Below, piece by piece: positions 44,306-52,462 of a DNA stretch of 64,000 nucleotides; within the stretch, counting starts at the first letter, position 1; every line of letters begins with the position of its first letter. The position numbers and the translations under genes were made by a program. The notes beneath the pieces were generated by a model, which was not told the DNA's origin, made no database searches, and worked only from the letters and a program-made list of their open reading frames with translations. Source of the DNA: Pseudomonas azotoformans (GTDB taxonomy: Bacteria > Pseudomonadota > Gammaproteobacteria > Pseudomonadales > Pseudomonadaceae); contig NZ_CP014546.1 in assembly GCF_001579805.1 (NCBI RefSeq), positions 1,674,001 to 1,738,000 of the forward strand, given 5' to 3'.

Positions 44306-45173
44306 GGGCGAGTTTCCAGTTGGCGAGGTCGTTGAAGTCGGTGAGGTCATCGGGAGCGCCTTCCGGCCACTCAGGGAAAGCCACTTGACCACCCACGGCC
44401 GCCGCTGCTGCGTTTGCCGCTGCGCGCCCCGGGTTGCCATCGGTGAGCCGGTCGTCGTCGCCGGCGATGACGATTGGTTGGCCCGGGTATCGAGCGCGAA
44501 GTGCTATCGCCGCCGGGATCAAGTTGCCCGCGTTCATGGCAGCGGCAACGACGTAGCCGCCGTGCTGGTGGAGGCTGGCGGCCGTCGCCCACCCTTCGCA
44601 GATGCAAAGCACAGAACCTGGCTGGATGATGCCCAGCGGCGAATAGGTGCCCTTGATCCGGCCGCCGAATAGGAAGCGCTTGTCGCCGTCCGGCCCGATC
44701 CTTTGCAGGTTGACCAAGCGCCCATCCAGGTACAGCGGGATCAGCAGGTCAGCGCCACGCTGGCGCAGGCCGTAGGAGCGAACTGCCTTGGCTACCAGAT
44801 ACGGGTGGTCGGGTGAGGCGCGGCGCGCATTGCGCCACCAGTGGTTGGCCTTCTCGGCGGCCTGCTGCTGGCGCTGGTGTTGCTCGGCTTCGCGCTGGCG
44901 CCGGGCTTGGTCAACTCGCTCGCGGATCTGGGCCGCCTCGCGGGCGTCCACCGGTTCGCGACTACACCAGGTGCTGGCGGCGCCGGCTTTCCAACTGCCG
45001 AACGCGCCGGATGCGATGCCGTCCAGGTACAGCACATACCAGCCGTTGAGCGAGCCAGGCTTATCCTCCGGCACACGGAATCGGTGGATTGCACCGTCGG
45101 GCTCTGGTAGCCAGTCGAGAGGGCCATAGACGGCCTGGAGCGCATCACGGAATTGGATCGTTGCGTCTGTCAT
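44292..45173 (-). CDS. Toprim domain primase-like protein
   Basis: 293 residues. The N-terminal region (1-110) has WYVLYLDG and FGSWKAGAAS; a linker coiled coil follows (ARRQREAEQHQRQQQAAEKA). The Toprim domain has VLCICEGWATAASL (catalytic Glu) and IVIAGDDDRLTDGNPG (DxD). The end DLTDFNDLANW is typical of phage and plasmid Toprim primases. With the overlapping DUF927 gene it forms the replication module of the element. Confidence 0.87.
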   Translation of the reverse strand: MTDATIQFRDALQAVYGPLDWLPEPDGAIHRFRVPEDKPGSLNGWYVLYLDGIASGAFGSWKAGAASTWCSREPVDAREAAQIRERVDQARRQREAEQHQRQQQAAEKANHWWRNARRASPDHPYLVAKAVRSYGLRQRGADLLIPLYLDGRLVNLQRIGPDGDKRFLFGGRIKGTYSPLGIIQPGSVLCICEGWATAASLHQHGGYVVAAAMNAGNLIPAAIALRARYPGQPIVIAGDDDRLTDGNPGRAAANAAAAAVGGQVAFPEWPEGAPDDLTDFNDLANWKLAHVQA

Positions 45174-45397
45174 GCGGCCCCCTTCGGCGGGGTAAACCGC
45201 TTGGCCAAGTGCTCCAGTTTCTGAGTCAGGCGCTCCAGCTCATTGCAGTGGTGGCCTTGATCGCCTTCCGAGATACGCAGCTCCAGGAAGCCGACCAGCG
45301 TTTCCACCAGCAGGGCATAGCTGGTGGTGTCGATGTGGGCGCCCGTGGCGGGCGGCACGCTGCTCCCCTTGCGCTTGATTGGGGTCACGTTACCCAT
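45170..45397 (-). CDS. Small hypothetical protein
   Basis: 75 residues from ATG 45397 with GGGAGG upstream. Basic start (GNVTPIKRKGSS), then a helical region (YALLVETLVGFLELRISEGDQGHHCNELERLTQKLEHLAKRF) with a coiled-coil look. Overlaps the primase start by ATGA. Not recognised. Confidence 0.6.
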   Translation of the reverse strand: MGNVTPIKRKGSSVPPATGAHIDTTSYALLVETLVGFLELRISEGDQGHHCNELERLTQKLEHLAKRFTPPKGAA

Positions 45398-45677
45398 GAC
45401 TGACCTCCCGGCGATCAGCGCCAGCAAAGGCCCGGCAAACTTGACCGTTGTTCACACCGTGCCAGCGGGTAATGTCGTCGATTGAATCAACCAGGCAGGC
45501 CGTCACCTGAGCGCCAGCACTACGCATAACTACGCGCCCGCACTCTGCGTCGGCCTCGCTCAAGAACGGCCCTAGCAAAGCCTTGGGCACCTTCGGGTGG
45601 GTGACGAACCAAAGCTCTGTGGCTTTTTTCGGGCAAGCCGATCCCGTCGACGCAGATGCGCCGTTTTGAATTTTCAT
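45390..45677 (-). CDS. Small hypothetical protein
   Basis: 95 residues, alpha/beta (TELWFVTHPKVPKALLGPFLSEADAECGRVVMRSAGAQVTACLVDSIDDITRWHG). The end overlaps the following gene by a few bases. Ribosome-binding site AAGAGGTTAAGC upstream. Not recognised. Confidence 0.6.
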   Translation of the reverse strand: MKIQNGASASTGSACPKKATELWFVTHPKVPKALLGPFLSEADAECGRVVMRSAGAQVTACLVDSIDDITRWHGVNNGQVCRAFAGADRREVSHG

Positions 45678-45783
45678 GCTTAACCTCTTAGGTCAGGGCG
45701 TCGGCGCTGCGCGTCAGTACACGGCTGCTGAAAGAAAAAAGTGAGGCTGATAAATAGGATCGAGGGTGAGCGCTCTGGCTGGT

Positions 45784-46101
45784 TCATAGGGCTACCCCGC
45801 GGTACGGCTGATCGCCGCCCAGATCGTCCGATCCGAATAGGGCTTGATTGACGGCTTTCCGGCTATCAAGCATGCGGTCGTGTTCCTCATGCGTACCGAT
45901 CTCCGCCGCCACCCATTCAGGAAGCTCCTTGCGCCGACGCATTTCGTTGAGGTGCGTCCACCAGCGAGTTGCGTAACGTCGCTCCGCGGCGATGAACTCG
46001 GCCAGCGAGGCGCTTTGTTCGTCCAGCAGGTAGTGGGGTAACGGCAGCTGAGAGGCTGATGACGGGCTGCTCGTGTTGCGGGCCTCGCTGGCGTTGATCA
46101 T
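45784..46101 (-). CDS. Small hypothetical protein
   Basis: 105 residues; unstructured Ser-rich start followed by a helical part (EFIAAERRYATRWWTHLNEMRRRKELPEWVAAEIGTHEEHDRMLD). ATG 46101 overlaps the stop of the upstream frame by ATGA. Not recognised. Confidence 0.6.
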   Translation of the reverse strand: MINASEARNTSSPSSASQLPLPHYLLDEQSASLAEFIAAERRYATRWWTHLNEMRRRKELPEWVAAEIGTHEEHDRMLDSRKAVNQALFGSDDLGGDQPYRGVAL

Positions 46102-46577
46102 TCCGCACCTCCGGAATGCTCCAGCTTGCGAACGATGGTCATGTGGGCGTTGTAGCGGGCAAGGCGAACTGAAAGTGAGGAGTTTGCGCGGAGGGCGCTC
46201 AGGGCCATGCGGCGGTGAGCAAATGCGCGAATCGCAGACGGATTTAGGGCAGGCATACGTGGAGCTCCTAACGTAAAGAGGGAGCTGCCACGTTCGTTAC
46301 CAAGCGAATGGGTGGCAGCTGTGCGCAGGTTGGTAAACCGGGACGTTAGGAACCCGGCAGGCACGAATGCCTCCCACGCACAGCCGCCATAACACTTAAC
46401 TGCGGGCACAAAAAAAGCGCCTGCAATCGTAATGGGGGCGCTGTTGCGCCTAACGTTCAGCGGGTTACCAAGCCCGATCGCTGAATTTGCAGCGACGGGC
46501 AAACCATACCGACGAGCGCGATTGCTTGCAACAAAAGATATCGACCGTTTGTCACTGATCATGAGCATAGCTGTCAT
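46098..46577 (-). CDS. Ash-family ORF overlying an RNA regulatory region
   Basis: The full frame encodes 159 residues with blocks typical of the Phage_ASH family: GAFFVPAVKCYGGCAWE, AGFLTSRFTNLRTA and SLGNERGSSLFTLGAP. Each block lies on one of the elements of a complementary RNA system described at 46266-46474, so the protein conservation may reflect the RNA. A shorter gene of 52 residues from ATG 46256 has a strong TAGGAG eight bases upstream and is the more believable protein; it couples to the next gene by ATGA. The longer frame also overlaps the end of the KilA-N gene by ATGA. Confidence 0.5.
   Translation of the reverse strand: MTAMLMISDKRSISFVASNRARRYGLPVAANSAIGLGNPLNVRRNSAPITIAGAFFVPAVKCYGGCAWEAFVPAGFLTSRFTNLRTAATHSLGNERGSSLFTLGAPRMPALNPSAIRAFAHRRMALSALRANSSLSVRLARYNAHMTIVRKLEHSGGAE
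46266..46474 (-). ncRNA. P4-type immunity RNA region (seqA, seqB, seqC)
   Basis: Read on the minus strand, seqA is 46474-46449, seqB 46350-46328 and seqC in two blocks at 46305-46296 and 46274-46267. On the plus strand CCTAACGT occurs at 46267 and 46449 with the inverse ACGTTAGG at 46343. GTTACCAAGC occurs at 46296 and 46464, with the partly inverse TTGGTAA at 46330. So seqB can pair with either seqA or seqC. A hairpin AGCTGCCAC (46283-46291) / GTGGCAGCT (46312-46320) lies inside seqC. In phage P4 the CI RNA carries seqB and causes early termination of the replication operon; the same layout is inferred here. seqC also covers the Shine-Dalgarno site for ATG 46256. Confidence 0.6.
46409..46442 (-). 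terminator. Intrinsic terminator between seqA and seqB
   Basis: On the minus strand AGCGCC (46442-46437) pairs with GGCGCT (46421-46416) and is followed by seven T (46416-46410). It stands between seqA and seqB of the putative immunity RNA, where an RNA-controlled termination switch would need it. Confidence 0.75.
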
Positions 46578-47248
46578 GCGGCATCACTCCGAAGGTGCTT
46601 GGCCGTCAGGCTTTGGACGTAGCGCAACAGGGATGCTTTGCGGGCTGCGAAGTCCTTGCCCTGGCCGATCAGCAACACGTCGCGGATCTCGATCAAGGTA
46701 ACCAGCACCAGCTCATGGGCGCTGAGCTCATCGCGATTGCGGCCGGCGAATTGTCCGGTGATCGCCTGGTTGATCAGTTTGGCTTCGTTGATGAAGTGGT
46801 GGCGCTGGGGAGTCTTGCCACTCTCCTCATGAGCGATTGCCAGAGCCTCACACAGACCGCGATAGCCGACGGCCGACTGTTGCCGCGCCTGCTGCCAATT
46901 ACCTTGATCGCTGCGTACCAAGGCGTCGATCTGTTCGTCGCACCAGATTTCAAAGTCCACTGAGAGCCAGCGGGCGAACTTCACTGCCAGCTTGGGGTGG
47001 AGCCAGGTGCCGCTGGTGGAGGTGTTGCCGCGCCGGGTCTTCACCAGAGTAATGTGTGATTTTCCCACATTACTTTTTTCCATTCGCTCAGACAGCCGAT
47101 TGATGTATTCCTTGGTCGAGTCGAGGCGTAACCATTGCGCAGGCTCTCTGCCAAAGCGCTCCGCTATCTCCGTTGCATGGAGCCAGCCGTCAGCATTGAA
47201 GCGCACGGCCTGGCCTTCGTAGTCGAAGGGAATTATGCGGGCTGTCAT
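46574..47248 (-). CDS. KilA-N domain protein
   Basis: 224 residues. The KilA-N DNA-binding domain spans about 1-110: FNADGWLHATEIAERFGREPAQWLRLDSTKEYI and later TSGTWLHPKLAVKFARWLSVDFEIWCDEQI. A helical C-terminus follows (GYRGLCEALAIAHEESGKTPQRHHF). Such proteins act as phage-type regulators or antirepressors. Coupled by short overlaps to genes on both sides. Confidence 0.88.
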   Translation of the reverse strand: MTARIIPFDYEGQAVRFNADGWLHATEIAERFGREPAQWLRLDSTKEYINRLSERMEKSNVGKSHITLVKTRRGNTSTSGTWLHPKLAVKFARWLSVDFEIWCDEQIDALVRSDQGNWQQARQQSAVGYRGLCEALAIAHEESGKTPQRHHFINEAKLINQAITGQFAGRNRDELSAHELVLVTLIEIRDVLLIGQGKDFAARKASLLRYVQSLTAKHLRSDAA

Positions 47249-47550
47249 GCCGCCACCTTCGCGCCAGGTTCAGCGATTAGTGTGTAGACGGCAACACCAC
47301 GGTGGATACGGCCCCACTCGTCCGTCATCGTGATGCGGCTGGTGATGATCTTGTAGCCGGCATTGCGCAAGTCGCAGATACGAGCACCAGGACGGCAGAT
47401 GTTCAGTTCGCGCATGATGGTGAACGTATCAGCAGGCCCCTTACGAAGACGCGGAACAAGCCGTACTAGTTGGGCGTGGTTACTGGTATCGTAGAGGTGA
47501 GTTTTTTCTGGGCTGGCCTTATTGGGTTGGCCTTTTTTTTGGTCGGCCAT
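47245..47550 (-). CDS. Small winged-helix-like phage protein
   Basis: 101 residues. TFTIMRELNICRPGARICDLRNAGYKIITSRI reads as a helix-turn-helix followed by a wing, the pattern of the helix-turn-helix proteins common in phages and satellites of proteobacteria. The N-terminus is basic and disordered. It directly follows the AlpA gene (1 bp) and overlaps KilA-N by ATGA. Confidence 0.65.
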   Translation of the reverse strand: MADQKKGQPNKASPEKTHLYDTSNHAQLVRLVPRLRKGPADTFTIMRELNICRPGARICDLRNAGYKIITSRITMTDEWGRIHRGVAVYTLIAEPGAKVAA

Positions 47551-47811
47551 TTATGCCGCCTCCCCTCGCAAGGCGATGCGCTGGCGCACCCAGGCGTGGA
47601 CCTCAGCCAGCACAAAGCCAACTGGCGAACCACGCGACTTACTGTTGCTCAGCGGCACAGGACGGGGGAAGGTCGGGTCGTCTTTGAGGCGTTTGTAGAC
47701 AGTGGCGCGGGCGAGGCCGGTGATGACTTCTACTTCAGGGAAACGAATGATGGTATTCGCAGGATCGAACCCTGTAGCGGAGGCAACTTCAAGTTGACGT
47801 AGGTTGCTCAT
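47551..47811 (-). CDS. AlpA family transcriptional regulator
   Basis: 86 residues. IIRFPEVEVITGLARATVYKRLKDDPTFPRPVPLS...GFVLAEVHAWVRQRIA is the AlpA/CP4-57 regulatory pattern: a MerR-like helix-turn-helix followed by the Pro-rich linker and a C-terminal helix. Members activate integrase or excision and head the early operon of P4-like elements, as here. Its upstream gap holds the operon promoter by position. Confidence 0.9.
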   Translation of the reverse strand: MSNLRQLEVASATGFDPANTIIRFPEVEVITGLARATVYKRLKDDPTFPRPVPLSNSKSRGSPVGFVLAEVHAWVRQRIALRGEAA

Positions 47812-47907
47812 ATCTGTTTCCCGTTATTGATGAGGACGGGAACAGGTTAAGGAGATAGGTGAACGCCTTCGATCCGAGTTTAGGCGGGTGGAAGTTTCCG
47901 GAAGGTT

Positions 47908-48807
47908 TCAGCTTGAGAAAGTTTCCGGATTGGTCCTCGCCCGAGAGGCCGCTTCGACGGCTACCAGAGACTTAATCTCTGACAGATCGCGCATCAGCCC
48001 ATCGGCTAGCGGCGCCACAGTCTTGCGTAAGTTGCTCTCTCCCGCGTCATATCTGCTGATCGCAGCAGACATTATGCGATCGGGAATATCGTTGTCTGTT
48101 TCCATCTCCCAGATTCTTAAGTCAAGGTAAGGCAGCAACCCATAGCGTGCCCACCGGTCGTAGAGGGGCTTGCCTCTTTTTGGGCTTGATTTTTTTTGGC
48201 CGGCTCTAGCGCCTCTCAGCCATGTGGAAAATGCTTCTTTTAGAGCGGCATCTGAAGCGCCAAGGTCAACCTGGACGATAGGAATCTCATTCCCGCCTCC
48301 ACTGTAATGGCTGCCCTCTTCATCGTAATAGTTCAGCGACAACGGCGACGTAGCGTGTTCAACAGAATCCCACACCGAAATGGAGCTAGGGTTAATCGCC
48401 GCCCATCTTTTGCTGATCCCTTTTGCTGCTCTGCCGTTCCGCTCTGCTTCTAGGTCTCTGGTCCCTTGCCATACCAAGTCCATGACGCGTACTGATCTGA
48501 TTGGCTGATTGTCGGCATGGGCCATCCACTCACTGATTTTTCCCTTTGAAGGGCTGTCGACAGGTCTTTCTCTAACACGCTTAGCTGACTCATTTATGGT
48601 CAGTGCCCAGAACTCTAGAGCAAATTCCAGCCACTGTTGTTCGCCGTGCTGAGAGATCCTTTCGTTGTAGAGGGGGTGTAACACGAGTAAGTCGTGACGG
48701 CGTTCTACTTGCTCGAGCCACTCAGCGGCACCAAATGATTCGCACCCCTGGTATTTAGAGAGATCGAACCACTCGGGCAAGTCGTTTATTCGATCAATCT
48801 TTGCCAT
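47908..48807 (-). CDS. DUF6387 family protein
   Basis: 299 residues. The N-terminus INDLPEWFDLSKYQGCESFGAAEWLEQVERR matches DUF6387, a family found beside P4-type integrases. The middle has WDSVEHATSPLSLNYYDEEG and the C-terminus LYDRWARYGLLPYLDLRIWE. No known catalytic motif. It lies between the integrase and alpA, a spot often taken by variable genes. Function unknown. Confidence 0.75.
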   Translation of the reverse strand: MAKIDRINDLPEWFDLSKYQGCESFGAAEWLEQVERRHDLLVLHPLYNERISQHGEQQWLEFALEFWALTINESAKRVRERPVDSPSKGKISEWMAHADNQPIRSVRVMDLVWQGTRDLEAERNGRAAKGISKRWAAINPSSISVWDSVEHATSPLSLNYYDEEGSHYSGGGNEIPIVQVDLGASDAALKEAFSTWLRGARAGQKKSSPKRGKPLYDRWARYGLLPYLDLRIWEMETDNDIPDRIMSAAISRYDAGESNLRKTVAPLADGLMRDLSEIKSLVAVEAASRARTNPETFSS

Positions 48808-48982
48808 CCTTCTGCCCTCCCAGGCGACCGCATATTGGATAGATCGGGCTCATAGGCGAAGAGGTCGTCTACCTATCGCTCCGTCGCATTAGGCCCATTA
48901 GGGCCGTCTTATGAATACTGGCTATCTGGACAGTGGTGGCTTTCAGTCTATATCTGTCTGTGTGCGCATTGGAAGGTCAGCG

Positions 48983-50218
48983 TCAGGCCCGCTTGATCGC
49001 CACGACATTACCCTTGGCCAAGGTGTCTAGATGGTCGGCATACCATTGCATCATGGTGGCACGCTGGGCCAGATACTGGGCTTTGTTGTAAACACCCGCT
49101 ATGCCTTGCTTGATATGCGATAGCTGCGCCTCGATGTGGTTTTCGTCAAACCCGTGCTCGTTCAGAATCGTCGAGGCGATATGACGGAAACCGTGCCCGG
49201 TCTGGCGGCCTTCATAGCCGAGACGACGTAGAGCCATCAGAAAGACCGTGTTGCTGCGGGGCTTGGTGGTGTCGCTCCGACCAGGGAACAACATCGGGTA
49301 GGCACCAGTGATCACCTGCAGATTTCGCAGTAGCTCGACTGCCTGGATTGGCAGCGGCACTAGGTGTTCGCGTCGGCGTTTCATGCGCTCGGCCGGGATC
49401 GACCACAGAGCTTTATTTAGATCGAATTCCGACCATCGCGCTTCGCGCAGTTCAGACGGTCGACAGGCGAGCATGGAAAGCAGGTGCAATCCTATCCTCA
49501 CGTCAGCGGTGCCGTATGCCCTGATCGCGCGCAAGAGAGCGGGAAGCTCATCGGGGGATACATGGGCATAGTTCTCGGCAGGCTTGGTCAGCAGGAATTT
49601 ATGCAGCCCCTCCAGCGGGTTGTGAGTGGCTCGGCCTGTTACTCGGGCCAGGTCGTAAATCTCCCGGCACATGCCGCGTACGCGGCTGGTCTGTTCAATG
49701 ATGCCCTTCTGTTCCATGGAGCGCAGGAACTCCATCCACTCCATGGGCAGGATCTCACGATAGATACGCTTACCGAATACCGGGAAGACGTGGAGTTCGA
49801 GCGCGCCAATCATTCGCACGGCGGTACCGGCTGTCCAGCTCAAGCGCTTGGACGCGTACCATTCCCGCGCTAGCGCTTCGAAGGTCTGGCTAGAGGCTTC
49901 AGCCTCTGCGGTCTTTCTGGCTCGCTTGGTGGCAAGGGGGTCTCCGCCCTTGGCGGCGTCCTCTCTCAGCACAGCCGCTTTCTGTCGGGCCTGTGAGCCG
50001 GATAGCTGGTGGGCGCCCGCGCCATAGCCGCCCAAGCCAAGCCATGACCACTTGCCGTCTGGCTTTTTGTAGCGCAATTGCCAAGACTTGTTACCGTCTG
50101 GGCGCACTCGCAGATACAGAGCGTTGCCGTCCAGCTCCCGGTATTCCTTGGCTTCTGGCTCCAGGGTGGCTAGCACGGTGTCGGCTAAAGGGCGGCGTTT
50201 TATCTCGCTGCGCTTCAT
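48983..50218 (-). CDS. int: P4-type tyrosine integrase
   Basis: 411 residues from ATG 50218 (GAGGGG upstream; an earlier TTG at 50242 is less likely). N-terminal DUF4102 arm-binding domain (LYLRVRPDGNKSWQLRYK), core-binding SAM-like domain (SQTFEALAREWYASK) and catalytic domain with Arg253 (ACRPSELREARW), HGFR (342-345), His368 and Tyr377 in GVYNKAQYL. It integrates and excises the island at the adjacent tRNA-Arg. Its 5' end faces the tRNA, the standard layout. Confidence 0.95.
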   Translation of the reverse strand: MKRSEIKRRPLADTVLATLEPEAKEYRELDGNALYLRVRPDGNKSWQLRYKKPDGKWSWLGLGGYGAGAHQLSGSQARQKAAVLREDAAKGGDPLATKRARKTAEAEASSQTFEALAREWYASKRLSWTAGTAVRMIGALELHVFPVFGKRIYREILPMEWMEFLRSMEQKGIIEQTSRVRGMCREIYDLARVTGRATHNPLEGLHKFLLTKPAENYAHVSPDELPALLRAIRAYGTADVRIGLHLLSMLACRPSELREARWSEFDLNKALWSIPAERMKRRREHLVPLPIQAVELLRNLQVITGAYPMLFPGRSDTTKPRSNTVFLMALRRLGYEGRQTGHGFRHIASTILNEHGFDENHIEAQLSHIKQGIAGVYNKAQYLAQRATMMQWYADHLDTLAKGNVVAIKRA

Positions 50219-50254
50219 GTTTCTTGTACCCCTCAGTTTCAATTATTTTAAAAG

Positions 50255-50278
50255 GTACATGAAGGGGTACACGAAGGG
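50255..50278. repeat. GGTACA doublet between integrase and tRNA
   Basis: GGTACATGAAG and GGTACACGAAG start at 50255 and 50267, 12 bp apart. An inverse copy (GTACCCC) is inside the integrase leader near 50227. Arm-type binding sites for the integrase are expected just here. The same spacing recurs in the island's word doublets. Confidence 0.6.
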
Positions 50279-50386
50279 AAGATATAGGGAGAGCCAAGGA
50301 GAGATAGCCAGAAACAAGAAAGCCCGCACTAGGCGGGCTTCTTGAGGTGATTCGTAGACTGTCTGAGACAGGTCTAAACAGCTATA

Positions 50387-50463
50387 TGGTGCACCCGGCG
50401 GGATTCGAACCCACGACCCCTGCCTTCGGAGGGCAGTACTCTATCCAGCTGAGCTACGGATGC
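50387..50463 (-). tRNA. tRNA-Arg (anticodon CCG)
   Basis: 77 bases. On the minus strand it reads GCATCCGTAGCTCAGCTGG at the 5' end, has the anticodon stem-loop CTGCC-CTCCGAA-GGCAG (anticodon CCG), the T arm GGGTTCGAATCCC, and encodes the terminal CCA at 50389-50387. The acceptor stem GCATCCG/CGGGTGC is complete, with wobble. Its 3' end is the right boundary of the island. Confidence 0.96.
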
Positions 50464-50834
50464 TTGTGCGGGCGACATCATACCCATGTCGACCTTGGGC
50501 GTCCATGCTGGTCTTTGGGCGTTCACGTGTAGGAATTTGCCGTACAGAGGCCCTAAGCCGGGCACCACCGATCAGGGCGCAGGAACCCGACCCCTCTACG
50601 ATGATCAGATAAATCCGATAGATGCGTCGTTTTTGTTCTTTTTTTCGAACAGACTATTGCCCTGCACCCCCATTGATCCTAGGATTCGTTTGAGATTTCA
50701 AACGCTCTGTCTCCCGCGTGCGCTTTCACTCCTTTTGCGCGCTGGGGCTGATTTCCCTGACGGCAGCCCACAAGGCGCCTTTCAACAACTCTAATTCGCT
50801 CCGCGCGCGCGCGGTGCTGTTAAGGAAAGCCGAC
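50464..50834. other. Gap upstream of gabD
   Basis: No gene is visible. A perfect 7-bp dyad CGTTTGA (50687-50693) / TCAAACG (50698-50704) lies about 130 bp before gabD and could be an operator or a 5' UTR hairpin. The promoter for tRNA-Arg must also lie in the first part, on the minus strand. Confidence 0.4.
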
Positions 50835-52277
50835 ATGCAGCTTAAAGATGCCCAGTTGTTCCGCCAGCAAGCCTTTATCGATGGCGCTTGGGTCGATGCG
50901 GACAACGGTCAAACGATCAAGGTCAACAACCCTGCCACGGGCGAGATTCTCGGCACCGTGCCAAAGATGGGCGCCGCTGAAACCCGCCGCGCCATCGAAG
51001 CCGCCGACAAGGCGTTGCCGGCTTGGCGTGCACTGACCGCCAAGGAGCGCGCCAACAAGCTGCGCCGCTGGTTTGAACTGCTGATCGAAAACCAGGACGA
51101 CCTCGGTCGCCTGATGACCCTCGAACAAGGAAAACCGCTGGCCGAAGCCAAGGGCGAAATCGTCTACGCCGCGTCCTTTATCGAGTGGTTCGCCGAAGAA
51201 GCCAAGCGCATCTATGGCGACGTAATCCCTGGCCACCAGCCCGACAAGCGCCTGATCGTGATCAAGCAGCCGATTGGCGTGACCGCTGCGATCACCCCGT
51301 GGAACTTCCCGGCTGCGATGATCACCCGTAAAGCCGGCCCGGCCCTGGCCGCCGGTTGCACCATGGTGATCAAGCCGGCTTCGCAAACTCCGTTCTCGGC
51401 CCTGGCCCTGGTTGAGCTGGCGCACCGTGCCGGTATCCCGAAAGGCGTCCTGAGCGTGGTGACCGGCAGCGCCGGCGACATCGGCGGCGAGCTGACCAGC
51501 AACCCGATCGTGCGTAAATTGTCCTTCACCGGCTCGACCGAAATCGGTCGCCAGCTGATGGCCGAATGCGCCAAGGACATCAAGAAAGTCTCCCTGGAGC
51601 TGGGCGGCAACGCGCCGTTCATCGTGTTTGACGACGCGGACCTGGATAAGGCCGTCGAAGGCGCGATCATTTCCAAGTACCGCAACAACGGCCAGACCTG
51701 CGTCTGCGCCAACCGCCTGTACATCCAGGATTCGGTGTACGACGCCTTTGCTGAAAAACTCAAGGTTGCAGTGGCCAAGCTCAAGATCGGCAACGGTCTG
51801 GAGGAAGGCACCACCACCGGCCCGCTGATCGACGAAAAAGCCGTGGCCAAGGTGCAGGAACACATTGCCGACGCCCTGAAAAAAGGCGCCACGCTGCTGG
51901 CCGGTGGCAAGGTGATGGAAGGCAATTTCTTCGAGCCGACCATCCTGACCAACGTGCCGAAAGACGCTGCTGTCGCCAAGGAAGAAACCTTTGGCCCGCT
52001 GGCGCCGCTGTTCCGTTTCAAGGACGAAGCCGAAGTGATCGCGATGTCCAACGACACCGAGTTCGGCCTGGCCTCCTACTTCTATGCCCGCGACCTGGGC
52101 CGTGTGTTCCGTGTGGCTGAAGCCCTGGAATACGGCATGGTCGGCGTGAACACCGGGTTGATCTCCAACGAAGTGGCGCCGTTCGGCGGCATCAAGGCCT
52201 CGGGCCTGGGCCGTGAAGGCTCCAAGTACGGGATCGAGGATTACCTGGAAATCAAATACCTCTGCCTGGGCATCTAA
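50835..52277 (+). CDS. gabD: Succinate-semialdehyde dehydrogenase GabD
   Basis: 480 residues from ATG 50835 with AAGGAAAG upstream. It oxidises succinate semialdehyde to succinate with NADP, the second step of GABA breakdown. Aldehyde dehydrogenase motifs: TPWNFPAAMITRK (154-166), FTGSTEIGR, catalytic Glu255 in LELGG and Cys289 in GQTCVCANR. Length and sequence match GabD I. It precedes gabT with a 185-bp gap. Confidence 0.95.
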   Translation: MQLKDAQLFRQQAFIDGAWVDADNGQTIKVNNPATGEILGTVPKMGAAETRRAIEAADKALPAWRALTAKERANKLRRWFELLIENQDDLGRLMTLEQGKPLAEAKGEIVYAASFIEWFAEEAKRIYGDVIPGHQPDKRLIVIKQPIGVTAAITPWNFPAAMITRKAGPALAAGCTMVIKPASQTPFSALALVELAHRAGIPKGVLSVVTGSAGDIGGELTSNPIVRKLSFTGSTEIGRQLMAECAKDIKKVSLELGGNAPFIVFDDADLDKAVEGAIISKYRNNGQTCVCANRLYIQDSVYDAFAEKLKVAVAKLKIGNGLEEGTTTGPLIDEKAVAKVQEHIADALKKGATLLAGGKVMEGNFFEPTILTNVPKDAAVAKEETFGPLAPLFRFKDEAEVIAMSNDTEFGLASYFYARDLGRVFRVAEALEYGMVGVNTGLISNEVAPFGGIKASGLGREGSKYGIEDYLEIKYLCLGI

Positions 52278-52462
52278 TCCGTCCGGCAAGGCATTGCAGT
52301 AAACGCAGAGGGCACGAGAGCGCTGACCCTTTGCGTGTTTCACCCCGTTATTCGTAGTGGCCGGGAACGCTGTGGCAGTCGATCATCGCATGCTGCCGCA
52401 GTTGCCTCCCCGCCACGTATTCCTTGGACCACGCCACCCGATGAGTGGCGAATGAGGACTTT

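Noticed and set aside
46432..46701. 89-codon plus-strand frame across the Ash/KilA-N junction
   Set aside because: No RBS, and it opposes a well-supported chain of coupled minus-strand genes.
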